Source of the DNA: Zychaea mexicana
Lineage: Eukaryota > Mucoromycota > Mucoromycetes > Mucorales > Lichtheimiaceae
Assembly (NCBI RefSeq): GCF_025766255.1
Contig: NW_026516719.1
Span: 124,001 to 188,000, forward strand
Reading direction: 5' to 3'
Length of the DNA stretch: 64,000 nt
In this document: positions 24,801 to 38,256 of the stretch, in pieces
How the letters are laid out: the number at the start of each line of letters is the position of its first letter
Position numbering within the stretch: position 1 is the first letter of the stretch
The notes under the pieces: generated by a model
The model's input: the letters and a program-made list of their open reading frames with translations, nothing else
Told to the model about the DNA's origin: nothing
Databases searched by the model: none
Program-made: the position numbers and the translations under genes

Positions 24801-25247
24801 TCGCTGTAGCTTAGCAACGGTAACAATCACTAACAGCAGCAGCTCTGCTACACCCTCTCTACCTCTCTCTCTCTCTTACTCCTTCTCCCCTTCTCCCCCT
24901 CCTTTCATCCCCTTTTTTTCGCTCTAGTAGGCAGTAAGTTTGACGCGCGACAACCCAAATCAAGCGAGCACAAGAAGAAACCTACGTTACCTGCACCCTA
25001 TAATCATCATCATCCTCCTCCCCCAAGAAAAATCACCCCCCCCCCACCGTTCAAATCGAACCCTCCACCCTCTCTCTCTCTCTCTCTCCCCTACCACCTC
25101 CACCTTTCCCCCTTAAAGACACCGCAGAGCTACACAGAGCAGCAAGGAAGCCTTGGGCAATCATCAGCATCATCACACACACACACGCAACCCCTGTCCA
25201 AGATACACTACTACTAATACAGCTGCCCGAACTTGCACCGTATCATC

Positions 25248-25281
<34 letters not shown>

Positions 25282-25621
25282 GCACATACACACATTATAC
25301 CAGGACGACCTACACCTTTTCCGTTTCCTTTTTCCTTCTTTTCCACACTTTTTTGCCACAAGACCCGTAGTGCTGTCTTGATCGCTTCTCTCTCTCTCTC
25401 TCTCTAGTGATATACATATTTAAACTATTATTACTTTCATATATTACTGCTACTAATATTATTATTATTATAATTAATACTACTGCCACACCCTTTTGTT
25501 TCATGTTTCTTTTGTAATCCACCTTTTCTCTCTTCTATACACCTCTTCTTTCTCTCTCTCTCTCTCTCTCTCTCTTTTCTCGTATTCTAAATAAGCTCAT
25601 ACATGATCTTTTCCCCATACC
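21828..25621. other. gene-poor interval and kinesin upstream region
   Basis: No gene with family support was found. Fragments with coding-like composition occur on minus at 21968-22237 and 22978-23367 and on plus at 22857-23045, suggesting decayed genes. One two-exon candidate at 23380-23726 is listed separately. From about 24640 the sequence becomes CT-, CA- and CAG-rich and probably represents the promoter and 5' leader of the kinesin gene. Confidence 0.5.
23380..23726 (+). CDS. possible two-exon small protein, uncertain
   Basis: Exons 23380-23434 and 23518-23726, joined in phase 1 at GTAAAT...ACAAAG, would encode 87 residues, including NHCLKAETKLLMGSVMETYL and NIVPTGIKAPRLNKEQYCGQ. The second block is open for about 70 codons with mixed, protein-like composition in an AT-rich setting. 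No family is recognised and upstream exons may be missing. It could be a relic of a larger gene. Confidence 0.25.
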
Positions 25622-28600
25622 ATGGGATTCGGTAATCATACAGCAACCGCATCCACCAGCGCAACAACAAACACATCTACGAACTCCAAAGAAACAACGC
25701 CTGTCCAAGTCGGTATGTCTATCTTCCTTTTGTGCAACGTCGTGGTGCAGTAAATAAGTATTCACTAACAAATGGCACCAAACAAACAAAACAAACAACA
25801 AACCGGAATCGAATCATATCACAAATCAAACCAGCACTACGAGTACGACCTCTCACTTCGTCGGACCGAGCACAACCACGATTTTCACATTCAACCGAAT
25901 CCGATGTCATCAAGACATTCGAATCCAGCATCACGGTTGTGCCACACCAGAAGGCATTTTCATTCGATCATGTGTTCGATACAGAAAGCACTCAGGAACA
26001 AGTATTTACTGCAGTAGCCTCCAGAATGGTTGATCGATTCATTGATGGTACGCATCTATACTTTTATGTTGTCTATTGTTTTCCGTTTGTTGTCCAATAT
26101 GAATGGATATGGTATATAATCTAACCAAACAATCACTATGGCGTTTTAACTACGATTGACGATCTCTTTCGATTGTTCCTGGTCGCGTTAGGCTATAATG
26201 TCACTATTCTCGCATATGTAAGTGGAAACCATAATTACAAAATTGGTTAAAGATTTCTTTTGCAAACCCCCTTATTTCAACAGTTGTACTCACTTAAATA
26301 CTGGTTTTTTTTTCTGTTGTTGCATGTATCTCGGTTGATGTGGCACAGGGTCAAACGTCGTCTGGAAAAACATATACGATGGGCACTGAGATTGATGACA
26401 ATCGACAACCAGAACATGAAGGTATATTTTTACTTATGAAATGCATAAAATATAACGGTGATATTCACAATTAAAAAACTTAGGCATTATTCCACGTGCG
26501 ATGGCACAGCTGTTTCAGCAATTGTATCAACAACAACATCCACATCATCATCAACAGAAACAACACCCACATTATCATCAACAGAAACAACAACAACAAC
26601 AACAACAACCAGCCATCAGTAAGAATAGTCGGCGACCTGTCAGCACTACTGGACCAGCCGGCGGAAGCAGTGGGCTGCGTACACCCGGAAGCACAAATAG
26701 CACCAGCAGGCGGATCATCCCTTGTGCATCCAATGCCAAGCTGCGGCCATCGTCCATGATAACTCCCCCAACCACGTCCAACAGCAGTGGCAGTAACGGA
26801 AGTGGAATTAACAACAGCAATAGTGCTGCTGCTGCTGCTGCTCGTCGTGGATCGACGCCAGCCTTGACGGTTACATCAGAACACAGCAACAGTAAAACAT
26901 CACGGCATTCTGTTAAGGTGTCATTCGTCGAAATATACAATGAAGAACTCGTGGATCTGCTAAACCCAGCCCCGCCCACGGAACGGCCGCCTGTGACTAT
27001 ACGTGAAGACACCAAGGGTCAAATCTATTGGACCGGTGTTAAGGAGGTTGCTGTGGAAAGTACAGAGGATGTACTAAGGTAAAAAAAAATTGTACTTACT
27101 TGATCGAAAAAGGAGGGGTGTCTGTCTGCCTGTCTAGGTTGTTAATATAATAGCTGGTGATGTGTGATGTGTAATGGTGCGTGTTATAATTGAAGGGGGG
27201 GAGGGCAGGGGAAGATGAATTGATATGCATGACAGCATAGCCATTTAGCCAAGCAGCAGCAGCCCGAAAAAAAAAACACAAGGTATATTGTTATTGATCC
27301 CATGACCTCTGCTATTTCCAATTTTAGGTACCTTCAAATGGGCACCCTCAACCGTGCTACAGGATCGACAGATATGAATGCCAAATCATCACGGTCACAT
27401 GCCATCTTTTCAGTCACCCTTAAGCAAGAGAAATGGGTTAGCAACAATGCTGCTGCTTCTGCTACTGCTGCTGCAGCCACGCCCAAGGCATCCCTGTCGA
27501 CGCAAGTTCGCAATAGCCGTGAAGGTAGCCCAGCTCCAACATCGTCGCGCTCGTCCATGATCGGCTCGCCCATGATGAATCGCAGATCGAGCACTTTGAA
27601 CGTACGCGCCATGGTGGGCCAGATGGAAAAACGCCAGGTTCAAACCATCGACAGCGGCGACGAAAACAATAATGACGACGACGGCAAATGGGTCGTAAGC
27701 AACTCAAAGTTCCATTTTGTCGATTTGGCCGGCTCGGAACGATTGAAACGAACCGCAGCTGAAGGCGATCGACGCAAAGAAGGTATCAACATCAATGCAG
27801 GTCTTCTCGCGCTCGGCAATGTCATTTCAGCCCTCTCCGAACCATCTAAACGCTCGGCCCATATCCCGTACCGTGACTCTAAGCTGACGCGACTGCTGCA
27901 GGACTCGTTGGGTGGAAACGCCACCACCTTGATGATTGCCTGTGTCAGTCCTGCCGAAGTCAACTTGGTGGAGACCGTCAACACCATCAAGTATGCCCAT
28001 CGTGCAAGGAATATCAAAAACAAGGTTGAGCGTAACGAGGCCGAAGAATGGATGACCAATGATAATCCTGATTTTCTGCGCGGCATAATCAACAAACTCA
28101 AGACAGAAGTCCGTTCTTTAAAGTCTGCTTCTACTTGTACGTCGTCAACCTCTTCGTTACAACCACCATCTCCTACTGTCAAGCAATCACTACAATCACA
28201 ACAGCAGCAGCAGCAGCTACAGCAGCAGATTCAACAGCCACAATTACATAATGGTAATCTAAGCCAGTTTGCTCCAAATGGTCCACCCTCATGCTCAGTC
28301 TCCGATACAGATGCACCACATCCGATTTCCACTTGCGGATCGTCTTCAGCTACCACAACCATTACGGTTCCTGATGCCAATGACTTGGACAATCAGGCCC
28401 TTGTAGCTGATCTTCGACGACAGATCGAAGAGCTTCAGAATGAAGTAACGGTGACACGCGAGCGAAATCAGCTGGTCGAGACTGAACTGCGACAAGTTCG
28501 ACACAAGAACAAAAAGAACAACAAAAACAACGGTGTGGCAACTGCTGCTACGGTGTCTGATATGGATTTTCAACACTTGGTAGAGCCTGTAATTGAAGAG

Positions 28601-31600
28601 TACGAAAAGTCGATATCTACGCTCGAGTCACAGCTCGCCATGGTGCGTGCCGCCCTGTCACATTCGGATCAAGTGCTTGCAGACCAAGAGTCAAAAATTA
28701 CACAATACGAATCGATGCATGTGACAGAACAACAAGCATTGAACGAGATCAAGACACGTCTTTCGAAATCCGTCGAGCGCGAGCAGACCAGTGAAAGCTA
28801 TATTACTGAGCTCGAGGCCAAGTTGGCCAAGTCTGTGCAAGATGCCATGCAAGACCAGCACGTCCTCAACGATCTCAAGACCAAGATTGTCAAGCTCAAG
28901 GAGATGGATGAAAGCACCGAGAGCTATATCGGTGAGCTCGAAGGACGACTGTCCTCATCTGAAAAGGAGCGAGATCGATTGATTAAGATGACCGAAGAAG
29001 CTCAAGAACGATTGGTCGAACAAGGTGCCCAATTGGACAAGATCAAGCGACAGTTGTCGTTGACAGAGGCGGATGCTACACAAAAGCTCTTGCTCCAGGA
29101 TCTCAATCAGTCACATGCTCGCTGTCGTGAGCTTGAGCAAGAACTGGCAGAACTGCGCGAAAGCTTTGATAAAGTAACGACGTCAGAGCATGATGATGAT
29201 GACGACGACGACATGCTGCTTCTGCAGGAGCGAGGTGTTGCAGCACATGGATCCCTTCCGACTTCAACCAGTAACCGGTCCCTCAAGGACGAGCTTCAGC
29301 GCGATCAAGACCATGTCAAGATTGAACAACTCAAACAACAGCTCGAGCAGAAAGTGAGCCAAATTGATGCATTGGAAGACCAGATCATACAAGCAGACGC
29401 CACAACCCAACATAAGATCCAAGAGCTTCAGGAACAAGCCGAACGAAAAGAACGCGAGGTCAAGGAACTAGAGGATCGTTTAACCGAGGTCGAGTCGCTA
29501 CGTGACGAGCTTGCGAAAGCACGGGATGGACAATCGGAAGAAATTGCCCGACTCGAAGCATGCTTGGCGTCTGTCCGACATGATCTGGATGCCAGCCAAG
29601 CCGAGCTGCATGCACAGCGACTGCAAAACGACGCGCTGCAACAATCCACTTTGGAGAGAATTACCGAGCTTGAGTCGCAGATTCAATCCACCACCAAAAC
29701 CGCGCAGGACCAGCAAAAGTCCGTGGTGGAAGAACTAGAGCGAGAAAAGAACCGATTAGAAGCGATGCTTCAAGAGCAAGAGCGCAATGCTCAGTTGGCT
29801 CTAGCGACTCGCTTAGAAGAGCTGGAACGTGTCCATGCCGATGTGCACACACTCGTGCTGGTGCAAGCCAAGCAAGATGCTATTATTGCCAGTTTGGAGC
29901 TCAAGATGGAAGCTATGGAGGATCTTGTCGCTAGTCTGCGCGAGCAGCTTGCCGATCGGGATCGTCAGATTGCCTTGCTCGAGAGTGACAATAGCGAAAA
30001 GGCGCGGAATACGCTTGATTTGCAGAGCCAGGTGCAGCGGGTGCTTCACGATGTTCACCAAGTAGGACAAGAGAGACAGCAACTCGACAAGGTCATCGAG
30101 TATCTTGAAACATCACTCCGGAAGCAAGATCTCAAGGCAGACAAGACAACCTTGGCTCTGCAGGATCTGCAGGCTCGGTATGCAGCGTGTGAGGCGGATC
30201 TACAAAACAAGATCCAGGCCATCCAAGTTCTCGAAGGAGAAAAGAACAGTGTCTCGGATGCACTGCGTGACATGACCGACCGTGCCTTCAAGAACGATCA
30301 AGTCATTGCTTCCTTACGCGAGCAGATGGATGGTGTCTCTTTGCGGGATCTTGATATGCGTCAAAAGGTGGACGAGTTGGAGGACCTGTTGCGCAAGGGC
30401 CATGAAGAGCGCGGTGCGGTCAGTGACGATCTTGTCACTACCAAGTCCAAGCTGGAGGCGGCACAGATATCGCTGGAAGCGCACAATCAGCGTACCAGCA
30501 TGTTGGAAACGACCATTGCACAGCTTGAAGAAACAATCGAAACCGAGCGCTCTTTGGCGGCACAAGATGACATGTCGGGCATGATGGCTGAGTTGCGCGA
30601 CAAGCTCCAAGTACTGACCGAGGCCAAGCAAGATGTGCAGCAAGACTTTAAAGCATGCTTGCGTGAGCTCGAACAGACGCGTCGCATCAATCAGGATCAG
30701 GAAAACATCATTCAGTCGCTCGAATCGTCGCTTCAGGCTATGCAGACACGATTGGAAGAGGCGGTCCAAAGTCATACGCAGAAATCCGACCAGATTCAAT
30801 CATTGCAAGAGCAGCTCAACAGCCGACGTCGCCTCACCATTGACACCAACACAAGCCGAGACAGTGGGCTACCTGACGAACGCCGCATGTCAGACCTAGT
30901 CAAGCGTGTGGAAGAGCTTGAGCGAGAAAACCAAATCTTGTCGTCAAGCCAATCGTCGTCCACCAACGGCAGCAGCGACGACCTGGGTCGACAGCACTTT
31001 GTTGTACCGGATGACACGGCGCAAGACTCGGTACAAAAGCTGCAATCACGATTCCGGGACAAGCTCAGTGACAAGGAAGGTCAAGAGGAGCTGTTGGAGA
31101 AGTTGATGCAATTGATGGGCGAAAACTCGCAAATGTCGGTTCAAGTCAATGATTTGGAAGCACAGCTTGTGTTGCAACGAAGCCAGCTTACTCTGGAAAG
31201 CAAAAACTTGGAGTTGGAGGTCATGAAATTATCGGCCGCCAACGAACGGTTGGAGAAGGAAATGGAGCAAGCAATGCCGCGTAGCCAGAGCAGCTTGAGT
31301 GGCAATCTAGCGGGAGTTATTAGCAGCAGCACAAGCAATAACAACCATGTCAGCGGCAACCGGGACTCGCTCTTGTTCACGTCGCCGCCACAGACGCCAC
31401 GCGTAGCTTCACCACCGCCTAGCACTGCGCCCAACACATTGCATCAAAAACTCCAGCGAGACTGGTCAACATCCAGTCTTGCGACAAAGCTGCAAAAGTC
31501 AGGATCATTGCGATCCGTAATCGCCGGTGAACCCTTCATCACCACCGATGAAACCAACCGTCGAGCGTCGACAAATTCAATGATTCGGCCAACGGCAACG

Positions 31601-32260
31601 ACGTCACTGACGACATTGTCAACATCACAACGCAACAGAGCACAAAGCACAGCAACGGCAACACAACTCCCACCGCCCACTGCTCCTCCTACCAACCCAT
31701 TACCGCCTGTGCCATCACCGTCATCCTCCACCATGCCATACACGAGCTCAACATTGCAACAACAACAACAACAACAACCTGCACGTTCTGTTTCGACACC
31801 TTTACTCCATCGCCAAAGCTCGAGCGGAAGCACGACGATCAGCGACATTCTGAACAGCAACGGCAACTTCACATCCGACCAGTATGAAAAGATCATCCGC
31901 TCACTACAACGGAAAGCGCAGGTGGCAGACAATGATGTGCGGGCGCACCAGGAAGTGATTAGCAAGTTGGAAGCACAACTGTCACGCTCTGAGACTGCAG
32001 TGCGCGATGTGAAACGGCAGCTGGAGACGCTGAATCGCGAAAAGCAGACGTACATCATGGAGATGGAGAACCTAAGGTCACAAGTGACAAGGGCTCAGGA
32101 TGATGCCAGTGTCGATTTGGAACGCGAGGAAATCAAAAAGCTGCAGGATGAACTGTCGAGTGAGCGCGTACTGAAGGAAAAGGCAGAAAAGGCGCGTCAT
32201 ATTCTAGAGCACCGGATGGAAGAGCTCATGTCCAAGAGAAACAAGTTTATGTGTTTCTAG
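25622..32260 (+). CDS. kinesin-4 family motor protein
   Basis: Six exons, 25622-25712, 25835-26047, 26192-26217, 26349-26421, 26484-27078 and 27328-32260, give about 1976 residues. The N-terminal motor has VALRVRPL (residue 30), the P-loop GQTSSGKT (111-118), [17 protein letters not shown], switch I NAKSSRSH (about 350), switch II DLAGSE (465-470) and the neck entry [16 protein letters not shown] (about 560). The neck wording and N-terminal motor position point to kinesin-4 (KIF4/KIF21). Two insertions enlarge the motor to about 535 residues: one of about 130 residues rich in Gln, His and Ser before [10 protein letters not shown], and one of about 85 residues before DLAGSE. The rest is nearly continuous coiled coil to about residue 1350, a Ser/Pro/Gln-rich linker, and a final coiled coil. 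Confidence 0.93.
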
Positions 32261-34190
32261 TGACGATAGCATTTTCCCCATCATCATCCCCTCCCCTCCT
32301 TCCCAACACCCATCTTTTTTTTTTTGTACAGTTAGTATCCTCCCTTCTTAAACACACACACACATTCTCTCTCGCTCTCAATATTCTATAGGCAGTAGCA
32401 GTAATACCTCTCTTTTTCTCTTTAACTTTTCTGTAAAATGTGCCATTTTCTATATACTCTTATATATATTTCACCCAAGATCTGTTTTTCTTTTTTATCG
32501 CGATTGCCACGGTCCACAAACATTGAAGCGTAGCACTTTCTTTCTTCTTAAGTATGTTCTAATGTTCTGATCCGATTACTTGGATCAGTTGTGGCGCCAC
32601 CTTCGCACATCAATATACACTAATTTGTTTCGTGCACCCAAGTAATAGTCGCGTGATAATATGATAGTAACCAAAGCAAATATCGATGATGGCGTTTTTT
32701 GAAGTTGTTAAAGGCGTATGGTCGGAAAAAGATATTTTTAAGCGGCTTTTTGACGCGTAAACATAATACCTTTGCAATCAAATTCGGGCATCTAAACAAA
32801 ACACTAAGAAGGAAAAAACGATGACGCAGCGAGCACGCACGCACGCTGAAACGGATATTCTAACCATGATTCTAAGCTCTCGCGTTTGATTTTTAGATAT
32901 CCATAAAAGAGTGTCTAAAAGGCTTGAAAAAGCTTACAGAACGACGTCGTAAAAAAATAACCTTTACAATAGCAATCAGCAGGCCACATATAAGCGTAAG
33001 GGGCATTTGGAAGAAATAAACAGGAATTCAACGTATTTTGCTTGTCATAACGATACTGTTATTCATAAGATGCAAGTTGTATATATATATATATATGCGG
33101 CACCTTGGCACAGTTCCAAACATCCGATACGCATCAAAAAGGAAGATACCCATTTTTTTCGAGCCTATTGTTTTCTTCATGAATCGTAGATGCAAAGGAT
33201 TATCAGAAGAATTTGAGCACGAGACAAAAGTTGACATTGATGCCTGTCTCTAATAGAAAAATGATGAACGGCATGTTAATCAAAGATACAAGAGGCAATA
33301 ATAATGATGATGATGATGATGATGACGTGGGTGTGTCATTAAAGAACATTGTGTCGATTTCAACGTGTACATGGTCGTTTGCATTATTCAAGATTTGTAG
33401 AATCGTACTTGTTGGCTCTTGAGCTTGACATCACGTAGTGGGAGCTTGAAGCAGAAGCACATTGGAAAATGTGATGCCCGCCTCTGGCACAGCGAACAAA
33501 AAAGAAAAAATGCTGACGACAAGTTATCAAGGCCGTTTGAGCCTTTTTGAGTACCATACAGAGTCCTGTTGGAAGGTCGTTTCCGGGAGGCTATCAATGG
33601 CAGCTCTTTTGGGACCATCTTGGCCTTTTTTTTTTCAATCATGTTGTTCATATAGAGAGACTTGTACGGAAGAATCCATATTTTGGCATTTGCCTCATTG
33701 ATATACAGTTTCTCGGCTGCTAAAAAGCTCTACTGCAGATCGAGAGTCCAAAAAACCTTATCTTTACTGTGCTGTCAAAAAGAAAACCTCTATTCTCTTT
33801 CTTTACAGATTGCATATTTACCGGCCAATATTAAATGGCTCTGTTTTTTATTTATCTAATAATAGAACACGTTCTTGTTCCTTAAATGCCTATATATTCT
33901 TTTAAACGCGGCTGATGTTTCAGTGTGAAAGGCAGAAATTAGAAACCCAAGCTATGACGAAAATGACGAGCGACGACGATCCGCCCGCACCACCCCCACT
34001 AAAACCTACTTGTCAGGGCAGCGTATCATCATCATCATCAACATTAAAAATTTTACGAACCGCCTGAATATCCAGAAAAAACCTGACGACCCAATCTTCT
34101 TTGGGCAAGGTGGTGTTGCGGATAGGCCTTATCGGATACGCAATCAAAGAAATTTAATACAAGATTCGAGACTTCCAAGTATAACGATCG

Positions 34191-34214
34191 CCTCTCTGTC
34201 TGTCTGTCTGTCTG

Positions 34215-34246
<32 letters not shown>

Positions 34247-34249
34247 ACG
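34191..34249. repeat. (CTGT)n then (CT)n compound microsatellite
   Basis: CTGT repeated about six times passes directly into about 13 CT repeats. Confidence 0.9.
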
Positions 34250-35276
34250 TTTTCCATCCTATTCTTGTCCGACCCTCACTGATATGAAAAAAGGAAGCCC
34301 ATGCATGCATGCATGCTGTCAAGTTAGAAAGTCGCACGTTTGTTAAGAAAAAGACAGACAGACAGAGAAAGGGCACGTGCTCAGCTTTGTGTGAAAAACG
34401 TGCACACTACTTTGCCAAGATGCATTTTCTGTGTTGGGTGCTAAATGTGATAATGAGATGAGAGAGTGTCTCGGTCGGGCTTTTAGTATTTTTGGAAAAA
34501 AAAAATGCACGTCCAAAGCGCACGGTATACGAAAATCTCTCGAGGAAAAAAAAAATCAAAAAAAAATTTCCGCAAGATCGACACACCAGATCCAATGGCC
34601 TTGTACACTCCATCTCGATAGACTGCTTTTATCGTAATTTACAAGCGAAATTTTTAATGTTGGAGCCCCGCTCGTCCAGATGGGCAAGCAAAGGAAGGGT
34701 TGGACAAGCGCTAAACCAAAAGCAGTGTGCTACATTTATGTGTGTTTGTGACCTCTGTGTGTGTGTGTGTGTGTGTGTGTCTGCCTATTGACTCTGAGAG
34801 TTATTATTTATTCAAAACGACCGGTCCGGTTACTGCCTTGAGGACGAGGGTTGGACAAGCGTTAATTTTGTGTAATGCTGCGTCTGTGTCTATGCGTGTG
34901 TGTATATTACCTACTACCTTAGCCGGTAATCTAATATACATACTGCATCAAAGTGCAGCAAAAAAAAAAAGAAAGAGATGACGATGATTTGCAGCAGTAT
35001 CTCATTGATTGCATGCATGGCAATGCATCTTTTTTTTTTCCTTAGATTTACCGCGTATTCATCTAGAAAGGCGCGTAGCAGCTCCATATCTCCATCATCA
35101 TCATCATCGGTCGTCGTCTTTGTCGTACGCAGGGTCATGAAACCGACCTTGATTTATATACACACACCTCCAAGAACCTGGCCCCCACCCCTGTGAAATG
35201 ACCCGTGGTCCCGATAAGATCCTTTACGTATAGAGCACTATAAAAGCGGGGAGGGGGGGGGTTAATAATTTATCTA

Positions 35277-35278
<2 letters not shown>

Positions 35279-35308
<30 letters not shown>
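35279..35308. repeat. (TA)n microsatellite
   Basis: About 14-15 uninterrupted TA repeats following a TATC tract, in the long interval upstream of the GATA/PHD gene. Confidence 0.9.
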
Positions 35309-35311
<3 letters not shown>

Positions 35312-36036
35312 AGATAAAGAAGCCTTTTACTTTTTTCCTTCGCGTGCGGTCCTTTTGTGTGATCTTTTTATTTTCGTCACTACGGTTCAAGTTTGTGTCA
35401 TGACACGTTACCTGGTGTCGTGTGAGAGTAAGAAAAGGTTAATAGCTAAACATTCACTATCAACCCTGGTCCATCGATATCATGTATGCCTTCTGGGGCA
35501 AATGAGGCAAACAAAAAAAAAACCACCATAATTACTATCATGGCTTGGGAGTTTGAACTATAATTTGCTACACAATTAAGGTAACCTTGCACTACCTTGA
35601 CCGAGAAAATCATGCTCTCTTTTGTGCCAAAGCTTGAGTCTCGTTGCCATGATAAGGGCGCGGCGCGATGATAGTAAATAAAAAAAATAAGCTCATGGAA
35701 ACAAGGTTTTCCGGAAGCAAGAAAAAGAGAGAGAGAGAGAGAGATCGTTCTTCTTTTTAGTGACTTGATGCTGCGAAAGTGCTTCTGTTCAATCTATCGA
35801 GATAGCGAGGTAGCGAGATAGCAGCAACAACAGCAGCAGCTATTACAAAAAAAAAAAGAGACACCTCTCGCCCTAACTTTCTCTTATCAACCTTTGGCAA
35901 CAATTTATATAAATAAGCTGTCAAATAGGGCATTTATAGTAGATGGTTAAATGGGGTTCGTGCTCTTTAATAAATCTGGGGGTGGGAGGTGGGGGGTTCT
36001 GTTGATAGAGAGAGCGAGAGAGAGTCAAGGCCATTT

Positions 36037-36067
36037 GTTGCCATAGTAAAGTGTTGCCATGGTAAAG
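36037..36067 (+). promoter_or_regulatory. tandem X-box-like (RFX-type) motifs
   Basis: GTTGCCATAGTAAAG (36037-36051) and GTTGCCATGGTAAAG (36053-36067) are two near-identical copies 16 bp apart. Both fit the RFX X-box pattern RYYNYY-N(1-3)-RRNRAC except for the last base. A third relative, GTTGCCATGATAAG, lies at 35643-35656. They are about 2.2 kb upstream of the GATA/PHD gene. Binding is inferred from the motif only. Confidence 0.4.
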
Positions 36068-37351
36068 AAATCATTAAGACTGCAAGATAGATGTATATTT
36101 ATAGACTTTGCATGCACTTTTCAATCATGAGCCACGTTTACTGTGGACCCCAATTTCCATTAACTCGCTATAATAATACTGCTGCTGCTACTACTACTAC
36201 TACTACTGCTACGTAGCTCATTGTCTTACATTGACGGGCGAGAGAAGGAAAATCAATTTTCATGCGCATTCCCTATTTGGAGTAATCCCCCTTGCACCTT
36301 GTATCCCACCCCAGCTAGTTAGTAATAAAAGCAGTAGTAGCAGTAGCAGCAGTAGTTCTCCTTTGATCCTTATTACCAGCACCCACCCCCCCCCCCAAAA
36401 AAAGGTAAAGCGCACAAACATGACGCTAAAAGAAAACATATATTATTTGTTTATAGGATCTCCTCCCACTGCTCCTTAAACACTCTAGCAACGGTTTTTT
36501 GTAGTGGTGAGGAGGCTACAACAAGGTTTGAGAGGAGTTTCTCTGCTTTGCACACAACTTGATGATTTATATATGTATGAGACGATAAAAAATAAATCAA
36601 AGAAAGTTTCGGAGCGGGGAGGAGCTGTCACCGCTTGTATATAATACAGGCACGGCGTAGCCAAAAAAAAAAAAAAAAGCGGGAAACTGGATCGTTTCCC
36701 GGAAAGACATAGCAAGAGAGAAATTTACTGAAAGCGAAGCACGAGGTCATGTATAACCAATGGGTCGTACACATAGTATCGTGTGTGTGAGTATTTCTTT
36801 AGGTGGGTTAAGAAAGTATAGATGCCGCACCTGTGCCTCGCGGCACACACAAGAACGGACGAGCGGCACGACAAAACAGCCAAGGAACGAGCCCAAAATA
36901 ATTGTCATGCCAACTTGTGCTGGGTTTTGGTGTCTCTCTCTCTCTCTCTTTTTACTGGGTGACCATCAGCATGGACAGCAGTTGAAACGGGGTGCGTGAT
37001 ATATTTTCGCTTGTGTTGTTCTGGACAACGCAGGCAACGGCTGGAAAAAGTCAGAGATCGAGGCATAACCTTAAAGAAAAGGCCATCTCTCTCTCTCTCT
37101 CTCTCTCTCTTTATCCACAGCACAGTTTGCATATTTGAAGCGAGTTGCGGGTGTGAATGGAAGTTCGCGAAAGAAAGAGAGAAGATCAGATAATATATGA
37201 TGTGGGATAGCCCAGCACAAGCACACACACACACAACCCAGACTGCAAGAAAATTCAAGGAAGGTAGGGAAGGCTCGGCCATTGAATATAGTCTCCCCAT
37301 CGATCAGCATCCCAAACCCGTTCACTTCAATCAAGCGTGACATTCCAGATA

Positions 37352-37383
37352 GTCTGTGTCTGTGTCTGTGTCTGTGTCTGTGT
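37352..37383. repeat. (GTCTGT)n hexanucleotide repeat
   Basis: About five GTCTGT units in tandem in non-coding sequence. Confidence 0.9.
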
Positions 37384-38256
37384 GAGGAGATCATTATCAC
37401 CACTGACTCTGTGTCGAATAGGAAGAAGGTGTGGTAAGGGCGGAGCACAACTTTCTCTCGCATTCTCACTCTTACTCTCACTCTCACTCTCATGATTCTA
37501 TTTAAGATAGTCAGATAGATAGAGACAGGATGTAGGCACGTAGTCTCAGTGAGCCCGCCACCAAGTGCTGCACTAAGAAACAAGGAAGGAAGGAAGGAAG
37601 TATGGCTCAGTCGTCGACATGTAGAAAGAAGCTATTGACTCTCACAGGGCTGCGCTCAGACAGGCAGTGTGTGTGTGTGTTAGCTAATAAAAGTTTGAGT
37701 AACCGCAAATAAATTTCGGGTACGGGTTCACGAGCAAAATAGAAACGGGTGTGCTCTGCTGCACTAGGCCAAATTGGCTAGTCTGATTCTGTGTAGACCT
37801 CGCCCTCTCCCCCACCCCCAAACGAACTCCCACCCCCCCCTCCCTCCCCCTCTCCCCCCAGAAATTTCCCCTTTTGTACCTTTAGCTGTCCAAACCCGCT
37901 AATACACTACACACCCACACACACTGCCCACACACACTACCCACACACACACACACACCTCTGGGCCTCTCTTTGCACGATCCCTATAAATTATTACACT
38001 TTCCATCATCGACCCTCTCCTTCTTCTCTTCTTTTTTCCCCATTTCTACCTCTTTTTCTTCTTCTTCTTCTTCTTCCTCCTCCTCTTCTGCTTGCTTTCC
38101 TTCTTGGATGCATTGATCGCTCTTTATTCTTTCATTCTACAACCTCTTCTTACCCACTGCTACGACTGCACCTTCCCTTTGTTCACACACCTTCTTATCC
38201 TCCAGTTCCCCGATCATCATTAGCATCATCTACTCTCATCCATCATTACCACCACC

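Larger units (their letters stand above)
32261..38256. other. 6-kb microsatellite-rich interval without a recognisable gene
   Basis: No coding block with family support was found on either strand. The interval contains many simple repeats: (CTGT)n/(CT)n at about 34191-34249, (GT)n near 34758-34780, (TA)n at 35279-35308, (GTCTGT)n at 37352-37383, (CT)n at 36931-36950 and 37085-37111, and G- or C-only runs. The last kilobase is pyrimidine-rich and is probably the promoter and leader of the gene at 38257. Non-coding transcripts cannot be excluded. Confidence 0.5.

Noticed and set aside
24394..24927. 109-codon minus-strand and 100-codon plus-strand frames before the kinesin gene
   Set aside because: They overlap each other in a pyrimidine-rich leader and show only low-complexity composition.
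34640..34880. Direct repeat of AGGGTTGGACAAGCG
   Set aside because: Only about 15 bp are shared in a low-complexity setting; no boundaries or duplication signs.
36231..37300. Frames such as 36905-37300 on minus
   Set aside because: They are made from CT/GA repeats and lack any domain.
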